Shown here: positions 1 through 6,436 of the stretch, in pieces
Layout: each line of letters opens with the position of its first letter
Position numbering within the stretch: position 1 is the stretch's first letter
DNA from: Oscillospiraceae bacterium
Lineage (GTDB): Bacteria > Bacillota > Clostridia > Oscillospirales > Oscillospiraceae
Length of the DNA stretch: 13,498 nt
Assembly: GCA_902766215.1 (NCBI GenBank)
Contig: CACXCV010000029.1
Span: 1 to 13,498, forward strand
Direction: 5' to 3'
Position numbers and translations under genes: made by a program
Notes under the pieces: model-generated
The model's input: the letters and a program-made list of their open reading frames with translations, nothing else
Database searches by the model: none
What the model was told of the DNA's origin: nothing

Positions 1-1
1 C

Positions 2-427
2 ATCTTTGGCTTTACCACCCGGGAGGAGCTGCGCTGCTTTCAGCAGCTGCTGTCGGTTTCCGGCGTGGGGCCCAAGGCGGCGCTGGCGATCCTCTCGGCG
101 GCCACGCCCCGGGGCCTGACCATGGCGGTGCTGACCGGCGACGAGAAGACGCTGACCATGGCCCCCGGCGTGGGGAAAAAGCTGGCCCAGCGCATCCTGC
201 TGGAGCTGAAGGGAAAGATGGGCCAGGTGGACGAGATCGACCTGTCCGGCGGCCCGGCCAGCATCCCCGCCGCCATGGCGGACGAGGCCGGCGTGCAGGC
301 GGCTCAGGCGCTGGCCAGCCTGGGCTATGCCCAGGCGGAGATTGCCGCGGCGCTGAAAGATGTGGACCCGGCGCTGCCGGTGGCGGAGATGGTCCGCCAG
401 GCGCTGCGCCGGATGATGAAAGGATAA
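2..427 (+). CDS. ruvA: Holliday junction branch migration protein RuvA (3' part)
   Basis: The gene enters from the left edge, so only the last 141 codons are present. RuvA binds the four-way DNA junction as a tetramer and loads the RuvB motor during recombinational repair. The visible part holds both helix-hairpin-helix motifs of domain II (LLSVSGVGPKAALAIL near visible residues 16-31, and MAPGVGKKLAQRILLELKGK further on). A variable linker follows, then the C-terminal three-helix domain III (AAQALASLGYAQAEIAAAL through QALRRMM), which contacts RuvB. Reading is open from base 2; an internal GTG at 65 is not the start, because the first HhH motif begins upstream of it. The stop is 6 bases before ruvB, and the ruvB ribosome site (AAAGGA) overlaps the end of ruvA, so the two are almost certainly cotranscribed. 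Missing: the N-terminal OB domain. Confidence 0.95.
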   Translation: MFGFTTREELRCFQQLLSVSGVGPKAALAILSAATPRGLTMAVLTGDEKTLTMAPGVGKKLAQRILLELKGKMGQVDEIDLSGGPASIPAAMADEAGVQAAQALASLGYAQAEIAAALKDVDPALPVAEMVRQALRRMMKG

Positions 428-433
428 ACGGGC

Positions 434-1468
434 ATGGCGATTGAATTCAGCAACCAGGAGCAGCAGCCCCTGATGACGCCGGTGTTTACGCCGGAGGACG
501 CGACCGAAGGCTCGCTGCGGCCCCGGACGCTGGCCGACTACACCGGCCAGGAGCGGGCCAAGGGGAACCTGGCCGTGTATATCGAGGCGGCGCGCCAGCG
601 CAGCGAGCCGCTGGATCATGTGCTGCTTTATGGCCCGCCGGGCCTGGGCAAGACCACGCTGGCCGGCGTCATTGCCAACGAGATGGGCGTGAACATGCGC
701 GTCACCTCCGGCCCGGCTATTGAAAAAACCGGTGACCTGGCGGCGCTGCTGACCAACCTGGCCCCGGGCGACATTTTGTTTGTGGACGAAATCCACCGGC
801 TCAACCGCACCGTGGAAGAGATTCTCTATCCGGCGATGGAGGACTTCTCCATCGACATCATCATCGGCAAGGGCCCCTCGGCCAACTCCATCCGGCTGGA
901 TCTGCCGCGCTTTACGCTCATCGGCGCCACAACCCGCGCCGGGCAGCTGTCCGCGCCGCTGCGCGACCGCTTTGGCGTGTCGCTGCGGCTGGAGCTGTAC
1001 ACGCCCGAGGAGCTGCAGCGGATTGTGACCCGCTCGGCGGCAATTCTGGGCGTTGCCATCGACCCGGACGGCGCCCGCGAGATTGCAGCCCGCAGCCGCG
1101 GCACGCCCCGCCTGGCCAACCGGATGCTGCGCCGGGTGCGCGACTTTGCCCAGCTGTATCACGACGGGGTGATTACCCGCCGGGCGGCGGACGAGGCGCT
1201 CTCGCGCCTGGAGGTGGACCAGCTGGGGCTGGACGCCATCGACCGGCGGATGCTGCTGGCCATCATCCGGAACTATGGCGGCGGCCCCGTGGGGCTGGAG
1301 ACGCTGGCGGCCACCATCGGCGAGGAGGCCGTCACGCTGGAGGATGTGTACGAGCCGTATCTGATGCAGATTGGCTTTCTGACACGCACACCCCGGGGGC
1401 GCTGCGTGACCCGGCTGGCCTATGACCACCTGCAGATCGAATGCGACGGACAAATGTCTATTGTATAA
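434..1468 (+). CDS. ruvB: Holliday junction branch migration DNA helicase RuvB
   Basis: A 344-residue AAA+ ATPase that forms hexameric rings and pumps DNA through the RuvA-bound junction; the length is normal for the family. The Walker A motif GPPGLGKT is at residues 67-74 and Walker B LFVDEIH at 115-121. Sensor 1 (TLIGATTRAG) is at 161-170, with the nearby arginine-containing PLRDRFG typical of RuvB. Sensor 2 (RGTPRLANR) is at 222-230. The C-terminal winged-helix DNA-binding domain (GGPVGLETLAATIGEE to YLMQIGFLTRTPRG) covers about 283-322. The ATG lies 6 bases after ruvA, with AAAGGA about 10 bases upstream. No strong intrinsic terminator follows: a weak GGGC/GCCC and an AAAAGA/TCTTTT pairing are the only candidates, so some readthrough toward the next gene is possible. 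Confidence 0.98.
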   Translation: MAIEFSNQEQQPLMTPVFTPEDATEGSLRPRTLADYTGQERAKGNLAVYIEAARQRSEPLDHVLLYGPPGLGKTTLAGVIANEMGVNMRVTSGPAIEKTGDLAALLTNLAPGDILFVDEIHRLNRTVEEILYPAMEDFSIDIIIGKGPSANSIRLDLPRFTLIGATTRAGQLSAPLRDRFGVSLRLELYTPEELQRIVTRSAAILGVAIDPDGAREIAARSRGTPRLANRMLRRVRDFAQLYHDGVITRRAADEALSRLEVDQLGLDAIDRRMLLAIIRNYGGGPVGLETLAATIGEEAVTLEDVYEPYLMQIGFLTRTPRGRCVTRLAYDHLQIECDGQMSIV

Positions 1469-1583
1469 AGACAAACGGGCGCCGAAAGCCCCGAATTTGC
1501 AAAAGAGACATTCTTTTATAATACAGGCGCTACAAAAACACCCCCGAAATTTTATATATAACGTCGAATGTCCAGTTTTGTGC

Positions 1584-1612
1584 TTGACATTTTCTTGTGC
1601 AAAGCATATAAT
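1584..1612 (+). promoter_or_regulatory. Consensus sigma-A-type promoter for the zinc-ribbon gene
   Basis: TTGACA at 1584-1589, a 17-base spacer, and TATAAT at 1607-1612: a perfect match to the housekeeping consensus, in an AT-rich island within GC-rich surroundings. Transcription should start near 1619, giving a leader of about 127 nt before the ATG at 1746. Confidence 0.85.
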
Positions 1613-1745
1613 GTCCCCAGACTGAAACCATGTCGTTCCGGCGTTTACGGCACATTGCTGTTCGCATATATCAATAAGACCCTGAGCAGACCGACCGACA
1701 GTGGGAGTATCCGTAAGGGGCGAAACCGTAAAGAGAGGGAATACC

Positions 1746-2024
1746 ATGTACGAAGACAAGACCTTAGTTTGCAAAGAGTGCGGCAACGAGTTCGTGTTCA
1801 CCGCTGGTGAGCAGGAGTTCTACGCAGAGCGCGGCTTCCAGAACGAGCCGCAGCGCTGCAAGGCCTGCCGTGATGCCCGCAAGAATGCTGCCCGTGGCCC
1901 CAGAGAGTTCTTCACTGCTGTCTGCGCGTCCTGCGGCGGCGAGGCGAGAGTCCCCTTCGAGCCGAAGTCCGATCGTCCTGTTTACTGCAGCGATTGTTTC
2001 GCCCGCATGAAGGAAGGCCGTTGA
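1746..2024 (+). CDS. Small double zinc-ribbon protein (CxxC-x25-CxxC plus CxxC-x17-CxxC)
   Basis: A 92-residue soluble protein made of two zinc-ribbon modules. The first has CKEC and CKAC separated by 25 residues, with aromatic residues and the segment EFYAERGFQNEP between them, as in the 'probable zinc-ribbon' family. The second has CASC and CSDC separated by exactly 17 residues, matching the CxxC-x17-CxxC family common in Clostridia and Chloroflexi. All eight cysteines are present. The molecular role of these families is not established; nucleic-acid or ribosome contact is a guess. ATG 1746 is chosen because GAGAGGGA lies 5 bases upstream. An in-frame GTG at 1701 would add 15 low-complexity residues and lacks a ribosome site. 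The gene has its own strong promoter and terminator, so it is a monocistronic unit, probably highly expressed. Confidence 0.88.
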   Translation: MYEDKTLVCKECGNEFVFTAGEQEFYAERGFQNEPQRCKACRDARKNAARGPREFFTAVCASCGGEARVPFEPKSDRPVYCSDCFARMKEGR

Positions 2025-2092
2025 TCTGCTTTTTGCAGCAAAACAGACCGTCCTCCGGGATGGCCTGAGAAAGAAATAGCGAATTTCTTTGG

Positions 2093-2131
2093 CAGCAGCG
2101 TGATGCATTGCATCACGCTGCTGTTTTCTTT
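2093..2131 (+). terminator. Intrinsic terminator of the zinc-ribbon gene
   Basis: A perfect 14-bp stem (2093-2106 with 2110-2123) closes a 3-base loop and is followed by TTTTCTTT at 2124-2131. It sits 68 bases after the stop codon. Confidence 0.93.
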
Positions 2132-2150
2132 CAGCCCGGCGCGGACGGAC

Positions 2151-2189
2151 AAAAAGCCGGAGGGGCGCATGGTTTCATGCGCCCCTCCG
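2151..2189 (-). terminator. Intrinsic terminator of the Na/Pi cotransporter gene
   Basis: Read on the minus strand, a 14-bp GC-rich stem (2176-2189 with 2158-2171, 4-base loop) is followed after two bases by five T (A at 2151-2155). It lies 35 bases past the stop of the minus-strand transporter gene. It faces the plus-strand terminator at 2093-2131, so the convergent pair is insulated in both directions. Confidence 0.9.
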
Positions 2190-2223
2190 TCAGCGGTTCC
2201 GATGCGGTGTGTTTGATCCGGTC

Positions 2224-3993
2224 TCAGGCGGTTGTATCCCCGGTCCCGGCAGGCAGGGCATATTTGCGGGCATAGCGGGCAAAGGCCGGCTGGAAATCCG
2301 CACTGTCCGTCTTGGTGGCTTTCAGCGTTTCGTGCAGGTTGAGGTTGTGCTGCGCCGCGTCGATGACGCAGCCGGCGATGTTCGAGCAGTGATCCGAGGT
2401 GCGCTCCAGCTCCGTGAGCAGGTCGGAGAGGACAAAGCCGGCCTCGATGCTGCACGTGCCCTGCTGCATGCGCAGAATGTGACGGGTGCGGATGCGCTCC
2501 TTCAGCGTGTCGATGACCTGCTCCAGCGGCTCGACCTGCGCGGCGATGTGTACGTCCCGCTGGGTAAAGCAGCGCAGCGAAAGATCCAGAATTTCGTTGA
2601 TGGCGGCTGCGAGTACGTTAAACTCCGCCACGGCGTCCCGGGAGAACGACAGGCCCTTGCTGCGCAGCTCCTCGGCCGAGGACAGCACGTTGACCGCATG
2701 GTCGGAAATGCGCTCAAGGTCGCCGATGGACTTCAGCAGGGCGGTGGCCTCTTCGCTCTCGTCGGCGCCCATCTGCTGGGCGCTGAGCCGGACAAGGTAG
2801 GTGCCGAGGATGTCCTCATAGTGGTCGCAGTGCGCTTCGTCGTCGCGGATGCTCTGCGCCAGCTCCGGCGTATAGGCGGTGAATGCGGTCAGCGAGTTTT
2901 TCAGGGCGCGCACGGCGCATTCGGCCATCTCGCCGGCCACGGCGCTGCTGCGCTGCAGCGCCATCGAGGGCGCTGCCAGCAGGCGCTCGTCCAGCTCTAC
3001 CGTCTGCTCGGCTTTGGTTGTGTCCGGCACCAGGCGGACGGCCAGCTTTTCCAGCAGACCGCCGGCCGGCAGCAGCATGGCTGTGCAGAGAATGTTAAAG
3101 GCCGAGTGGGCGATTGCAATGCCGGAGCGCGAAGCGGCCTCGTCCAGCAGCGCGGGGGAGAACACGGCCCGCACCAGACAGAACAGACTCAGCAGAACGA
3201 CCACGCCGATCACGTTGAACATCAGATGCACCACGGCGGCGCGGTGGGCGTTCTTGTTGGTGCCGATGGAGGAGAGCAGCGCCGTCACGGTTGTGCCGAT
3301 GTTCTGGCCCATGATGATGGGAATAGCGGCGGCATAGCTGACCGCGCCGGTGGCGGCCAGCGCCTGCAGAATGCCCACCGAGGCCGAGCTGGACTGGATG
3401 ATGCCCGTGAGCACCGCACCGGCCAGCACGCCGAGGAGCGGGTTTCTGAACGCCAGGAAGAGGTTGGTGAAGGCCGGCACCTTCGCCAGCCCGGACACCG
3501 CGCCGCTCATGGTTTCCATGCCGAACATCAGCGTGGCAAAGCCCAGGAGGATCGTGCCGGTGTCCTTCTTTTTCGAGTCCTTGCAGAACATGTAGAGCGC
3601 GATGCCGATCAGCGCCAGCACCGGCGTAAAGGACGACGGCTTCAGCAGCCGGACGATCACGTTGGCGCTGTCGATGTCGCCCAGGCTGAGGATCCAGGCG
3701 GTGACGGTGGTGCCCACGTTGGCGCCCATAATCACGTTGATGGCCTGCCGCAGCGTCATCAGACCCGAGTTGACAAAGCCAACCACCATGACCGTGGTGG
3801 CGGACGAGCTCTGAATGATGGCCGTTACGCCCAGACCGGTGAGAAAGCCGATGATCGGCCGGCCGGTCATCTGCTCCAGCAGCGAGCGAAGACGGCTGCC
3901 GGCTCGGCGCTCCAGCGCCTGGCCCATCAGGCTCATGCCGAACAAAAACAGCGCCAGACCGCCGAGCATTGTCAATATATTAAAAATATCCAT
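2224..3993 (-). CDS. Na+/phosphate cotransporter family protein with C-terminal PhoU-like domain
   Basis: A 589-residue membrane protein of the NptA/YjbB type (SLC34-like), which moves inorganic phosphate with sodium; bacterial members can act in uptake or efflux. The membrane part carries the two inverted signature repeats: QSSSA at 61-65 and 200-204, each followed by a glycine-rich GxNxGTT motif (GANVGTT 90-96, GQNIGTT 229-235). Hydrophobic helices run from about residue 5 to 315. The remainder, about 345-560, is soluble and helical, with the acidic spacing of a PhoU-like domain (for example RDDEAHCDHYEDIL and ERTSDHCSNIAG), as in many Firmicutes members. The ATG is preceded by GGAGGA 6 bases upstream. 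It has its own promoter, a Pho-box-like direct repeat upstream and its own terminator, and is likely monocistronic. Confidence 0.95.
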   Translation of the reverse strand: MDIFNILTMLGGLALFLFGMSLMGQALERRAGSRLRSLLEQMTGRPIIGFLTGLGVTAIIQSSSATTVMVVGFVNSGLMTLRQAINVIMGANVGTTVTAWILSLGDIDSANVIVRLLKPSSFTPVLALIGIALYMFCKDSKKKDTGTILLGFATLMFGMETMSGAVSGLAKVPAFTNLFLAFRNPLLGVLAGAVLTGIIQSSSASVGILQALAATGAVSYAAAIPIIMGQNIGTTVTALLSSIGTNKNAHRAAVVHLMFNVIGVVVLLSLFCLVRAVFSPALLDEAASRSGIAIAHSAFNILCTAMLLPAGGLLEKLAVRLVPDTTKAEQTVELDERLLAAPSMALQRSSAVAGEMAECAVRALKNSLTAFTAYTPELAQSIRDDEAHCDHYEDILGTYLVRLSAQQMGADESEEATALLKSIGDLERISDHAVNVLSSAEELRSKGLSFSRDAVAEFNVLAAAINEILDLSLRCFTQRDVHIAAQVEPLEQVIDTLKERIRTRHILRMQQGTCSIEAGFVLSDLLTELERTSDHCSNIAGCVIDAAQHNLNLHETLKATKTDSADFQPAFARYARKYALPAGTGDTTA

Positions 3994-4036
3994 ACTGTCC
4001 TCCTGTCCTTTACATGTTTATTCCCTCTTTTTAACC

Positions 4037-4064
4037 AGAATAGAGTTTATCAGAGGAATGTCAA
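4037..4064 (-). promoter_or_regulatory. Probable promoter of the Na/Pi cotransporter gene
   Basis: On the minus strand, TTGACA (4059-4064), 16 bases, then TATTCT (4037-4042). The -35 is perfect and the -10 is poor (4 of 6), which fits a promoter that needs an activator. The start codon is 44 bases beyond the -10. Confidence 0.6.
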
Positions 4065-4081
4065 ATCTGCGACCGGGATTT

Positions 4082-4099
4082 TGTAAAATGCATGTAAAA
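4082..4099 (-). promoter_or_regulatory. Pho-box-like direct repeat upstream of the phosphate transporter promoter
   Basis: On the minus strand two exact copies of TTTTACA (4093-4099 and 4082-4088) are separated by 4 bases, so they repeat every 11 bp, one helical turn. This matches the architecture of PhoB/PhoP boxes: in Bacillus TTNACA repeats 5 bases apart, in enteric bacteria 7-bp repeats with 4-bp spacers. The repeat ends 17 bases upstream of the -35 of a phosphate transporter gene. Site identity is inferred from shape and context only. Confidence 0.5.
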
Positions 4100-4117
4100 T
4101 CAGTCCGGTGCGCGGAC

Positions 4118-4151
4118 AAAACAAGCCCCCCGGCATGCGGCCGGGGGGCTT
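4118..4151 (-). terminator. Intrinsic terminator of the alarmone synthetase gene
   Basis: A perfect 12-bp stem (4140-4151 with 4123-4134) with a 5-base loop; on the minus strand it runs into TTGTTTTG. It lies 46 bases after the stop codon at 4197-4199 and upstream of the transporter promoter, separating the two minus-strand units. Confidence 0.87.
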
Positions 4152-4196
4152 CAGAGACGATGGAAGAAGGCAGGGGACGGGGCGCTGCCTGTCGGG

Positions 4197-4922
4197 CTAG
4201 GCCGGGTCTGTCTCAGCAGCCTTGCTGCTCCAGGGTGCGACGGACTGCTGCGGCAGGTGCGAGCGGAACAGCTCCTGCAGCTGGGCGTCCACGTCGGCCA
4301 GCTGCTCGGCGCAGCTGTTGAGGGTCTGCTCGCCCTCGGCCGACATCTCTATCTCGGACTTATAGCGCAGCTCGTGCTCCAGACTGGCCCAGAGATCCAT
4401 GGCGATGGTGCGCAGCTGGATCTCCACCGGCAGCGGGACGGTCACGCCCGAAAACGAGACCGGTACCTCCACCACCAGGTGCAGGCTGCGGTAGCCGTTG
4501 GGCTTTGGCGCGGCGATATAGTCGCGCTTGCGCAGGACGGTCAGGTCGCGCCGGGTCTCCAGAATCCGGCTGAGAAAATAGACATCGTCCACATAGGGGC
4601 AGATGATGCGGATGCCGGCCAGATCGGCCACGTGCTCGGTGATGCCGCGGAAGTTGCACTCGCCGCCCTTGCGCATCAGCTTGCCATAGGTGCTTTCGGC
4701 GGTCTTCAGCCGGGAGCAGACGTGGTGAATGGGGTTGTGGGGCAGCGTCAGACGAAACTCGTCGTCCAATATCTCCAGCTTGGTGATGACAATCTTCATC
4801 GCGCTCATGCACAGCTGGGCAATGCGCGTGTATTGGGACAAAAACTCGGAAGGAACGCCCTCAGGCGGCGCCTGATACACCGGATCCTCGCGCAGCATCT
4901 GGAACGATTGTTGAATCAGCAA
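4197..4922 (-). CDS. Small alarmone synthetase ((p)ppGpp synthetase, RelQ/RelP type)
   Basis: A 241-residue GTP pyrophosphokinase that transfers pyrophosphate from ATP to GDP or GTP to make (p)ppGpp. It has only the RelA/SpoT synthetase domain: no HD hydrolase and no TGS/ACT regulatory region, so it is a stand-alone small alarmone synthetase (family members are usually 205-260 residues). Visible motifs are the basic RLKTAESTYGKLMRKG (71-86), DLAGIRIICPY (100-110) with the conserved Asp, KPNGYRSLHLV (140-150), and EIQLRTIAMDLWASLEHEL (167-185), which contains the catalytic glutamate. The start is a TTG at 4920-4922, supported by a perfect AGGAGG 8 bases upstream; the next ATG, at codon 9, lacks a ribosome site. 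A dedicated promoter and a structured leader precede it. RelQ and RelP cannot be told apart by eye. Confidence 0.92.
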   Translation of the reverse strand: MLIQQSFQMLREDPVYQAPPEGVPSEFLSQYTRIAQLCMSAMKIVITKLEILDDEFRLTLPHNPIHHVCSRLKTAESTYGKLMRKGGECNFRGITEHVADLAGIRIICPYVDDVYFLSRILETRRDLTVLRKRDYIAAPKPNGYRSLHLVVEVPVSFSGVTVPLPVEIQLRTIAMDLWASLEHELRYKSEIEMSAEGEQTLNSCAEQLADVDAQLQELFRSHLPQQSVAPWSSKAAETDPA

Positions 4923-4944
4923 TTGGGAAACCTCCTGTGTGACG

Positions 4945-4991
4945 GCGGGCCGGTGCGGCCCGCAGAAAAAACGCAGGGCAAATGGCCCCGC
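4945..4991 (-). promoter_or_regulatory. Two leader hairpins upstream of the alarmone synthetase; possible attenuator
   Basis: On the minus strand a 7-bp stem with one G-U pair (4985-4991 with 4973-4979, 5-base loop) is followed one base later by TTTTTT (A at 4966-4971), so it looks like an intrinsic terminator. A second 7-bp stem (4957-4963 with 4945-4951) follows just before the AGGAGG. Both lie downstream of the gene's predicted promoter. The first could instead end readthrough from the gene at 5100-5858, which has no closer terminator. Confidence 0.45.
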
Positions 4992-5006
4992 TGGGTTAAC
5001 ACCTAT

Positions 5007-5035
5007 ATTTTAGAATGCGTCGGGGCGATTGTCAA
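5007..5035 (-). promoter_or_regulatory. Promoter of the alarmone synthetase gene
   Basis: On the minus strand TTGACA (5030-5035), 17 bases, TAAAAT (5007-5012). Initiation near 5000 gives a leader of about 77 nt. Confidence 0.8.
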
Positions 5036-5099
5036 TGAATAAACTGTGAATATTGCCAATGACACTGAAAATAAATCCACGGAACATAGTGCAATGTGA

Positions 5100-5858
5100 C
5101 TATTCCTGCTGCCCGGCAGTCAGGTCCGGCAGCAGCCCGGCCACCTCGGGATAGAGCGCGGCGGCGGTCTGCACGCCGTGTCCGCCGGCCAGGCGGAGCT
5201 TGTATTGCAGGCTGGCGGCGTCGTCGAAGAGCACAAAGGAGAACGTGTCTGCCTCGCGGCAGGTGCAGTAGCGGCAGGCCAGCTCCCGGGAGAAGAAGCT
5301 CTGGCGGCCCTCCAGCGCCTGCGCCAGCTCTCCGGCATGCAGGGGCGTCCCCTCACCGCTGGGGCAGGGCAGGGGAAAGCGCATCCGCAGCGGGTGCAGC
5401 GCCAGCACGACCCGTCCGGGCCAGCGTGCCAGCTGCGCGGACAGATAGTCCTCCCAGTCGCCGCCGGAGATGGCGCTGTCCACCAGCACCCGCGCCCAGG
5501 GCAGCGCGTCGCCATAGGCCGCCGGGACGATCAGCGGCAGGTTCTGCCGGGCCAGCGCCGAGAGAATGGCAAAGGCACGGTCGTTGGCCGGGCGCTCAAA
5601 GTCGGCCATCACGGCGCTGTATTGCCGGCGGCGGCATTCCTGCTCCACCTGTGCGGCAAAGGCGGCCGGGTCGCCCTCGTCGGGCTGCAGCCGGTCGGTC
5701 AGCACCATCCAGCCGCGCCGGACAGTGAGCGCCAGCGCGCCGACCGTCAGCGCCAGAGCGGCCTGACCCATGCCATAGGCCAGATGCGCTAGCGGCAGGC
5801 CCCATTGCCCGGCCTGCCGGGTCTGCTCCGGGGCTGTGAGCAAATACAGTTCCGGCAT
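5100..5858 (-). CDS. Uncharacterised protein, faintly glycoside-hydrolase-18/TIM-barrel-like
   Basis: I do not recognise this 252-residue protein as a named family. It has no signal peptide, although residues about 29-46 form an alanine/leucine-rich stretch. Two segments recall degenerate GH18-type barrels. One is a strand-like AVMADFERP (82-90), whose D-x-E resembles the end of the DxxDxDxE catalytic motif. The other is the C-terminal FVLFDDAASLQYKLRLAGG (208-226) leading to ALYPEVAG, which resembles the last strand-helix unit of such barrels (with Tyr where Trp is usual). A cysteine cluster, CRYCTC, is at 195-200. This is a weak resemblance seen by eye, not a domain assignment. The start ATG at 5856-5858 has AAGGAGG 11 bases upstream; a longer TTG start at 5909 has no ribosome site. 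It is divergent from yqeG and overlaps the yqeG promoter region. Confidence 0.7.
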   Translation of the reverse strand: MPELYLLTAPEQTRQAGQWGLPLAHLAYGMGQAALALTVGALALTVRRGWMVLTDRLQPDEGDPAAFAAQVEQECRRRQYSAVMADFERPANDRAFAILSALARQNLPLIVPAAYGDALPWARVLVDSAISGGDWEDYLSAQLARWPGRVVLALHPLRMRFPLPCPSGEGTPLHAGELAQALEGRQSFFSRELACRYCTCREADTFSFVLFDDAASLQYKLRLAGGHGVQTAAALYPEVAGLLPDLTAGQQE

Positions 5859-5861
5859 GGA

Positions 5862-5890
5862 TTGCAAAACCTCCTTATCAGTGCTACAAT
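5862..5890 (+). promoter_or_regulatory. Promoter for yqeG and the M24 peptidase gene
   Basis: TTGCAA (5862-5867), 17 bases, TACAAT (5885-5890), with a leader of about 27 nt before the yqeG ATG. The -35 lies between the start codon and the ribosome site of the divergent minus-strand gene, so the two control regions overlap. Confidence 0.72.
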
Positions 5891-5923
5891 ACACATATAC
5901 ACTATGCAAAGGCAGGTCGTGAT

Positions 5924-6436
5924 ATGCCCTTTTCGCTGTTGCCCCGAACCATCGTCCATGGATTGCCGGATCTGACGCCCAAGATGCTGAAAAAGCTGGG
6001 CGTCGAGCTGCTGATGCTGGACTTTGACAACACGGTGGTGCCCTATACCACCGACGTACCCACTCCGGCCGTCCGGGCCTGGTTCCGCACGATGCAGGCC
6101 AGCGGAATCCGCCTGTGCGTGGTGTCCAACAGCAAAAAGGAGCGGGTGCAGCAGTTTTGCCGCCAGTGGGACATCCCCTGCTTTACCCACTGCCGCAAGC
6201 CCTCGCGGAAGGGGATCCTGCGCGCGGCAGAGGCAATGAAGGCGCCGCTGCAGGCCTGCGCCCTGGCCGGCGACCAGATCTATACCGACACCCTGGCGGC
6301 CAACCGCGCAGGCGTGCGCTCGATCCTGGTTGAGCCGATTCATCTGCACAACGTCTGGCTCCGGCTGCGGCATGTGGCTGAGCTGCCGTTTATCCATCTT
6401 GCGAAAAGGAGAATGAAGCATGAACAATCTGATTAA
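5924..6436 (+). CDS. yqeG: YqeG family HAD IIIA-type phosphatase
   Basis: A 170-residue haloacid-dehalogenase-superfamily protein of the YqeG/PGP type, the length typical for this family. All four HAD motifs are visible: motif I DFDNT (33-37) with the nucleophile and acid aspartates, motif II VVSNSKK (66-72), motif III lysine in RKPSRKG (91-97), and motif IV GDQIYTD (116-122). The physiological substrate of bacterial YqeG is not firmly known; the fold predicts Mg2+-dependent phosphate-ester hydrolysis in the cytoplasm. ATG 5924 follows a modest AAAGGCAGG ribosome site. Its last 17 bases overlap the start of the M24 peptidase gene in another frame, implying translational coupling. Confidence 0.9.
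   Translation: MPFSLLPRTIVHGLPDLTPKMLKKLGVELLMLDFDNTVVPYTTDVPTPAVRAWFRTMQASGIRLCVVSNSKKERVQQFCRQWDIPCFTHCRKPSRKGILRAAEAMKAPLQACALAGDQIYTDTLAANRAGVRSILVEPIHLHNVWLRLRHVAELPFIHLAKRRMKHEQSD

Noticed and set aside
1497..1522. A second promoter-like pair, TTGCAA and TATAAT, downstream of ruvB
   Set aside because: The spacer is only 14 bases, too short for normal sigma-A use, and a perfect promoter lies 85 bases further on.
1701..1745. GTG start extending the zinc-ribbon protein by 15 residues
   Set aside because: No ribosome site upstream of the GTG, and a good one (GAGAGGGA) sits just before the ATG at 1746.
1469..1745. Search of the longest gap for a tRNA, small RNA gene or known riboswitch
   Set aside because: No cloverleaf, T-loop or recognised riboswitch core is visible; only the promoter and a loosely paired leader can be supported.
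2209..4086. A 625-codon open frame on the plus strand opposite the Na/Pi cotransporter gene
   Set aside because: It is antisense to a clearly recognised membrane protein, is rich in His/Gln/Arg/Gly as expected from a GC-rich shadow frame, and has no ribosome site or family motif.
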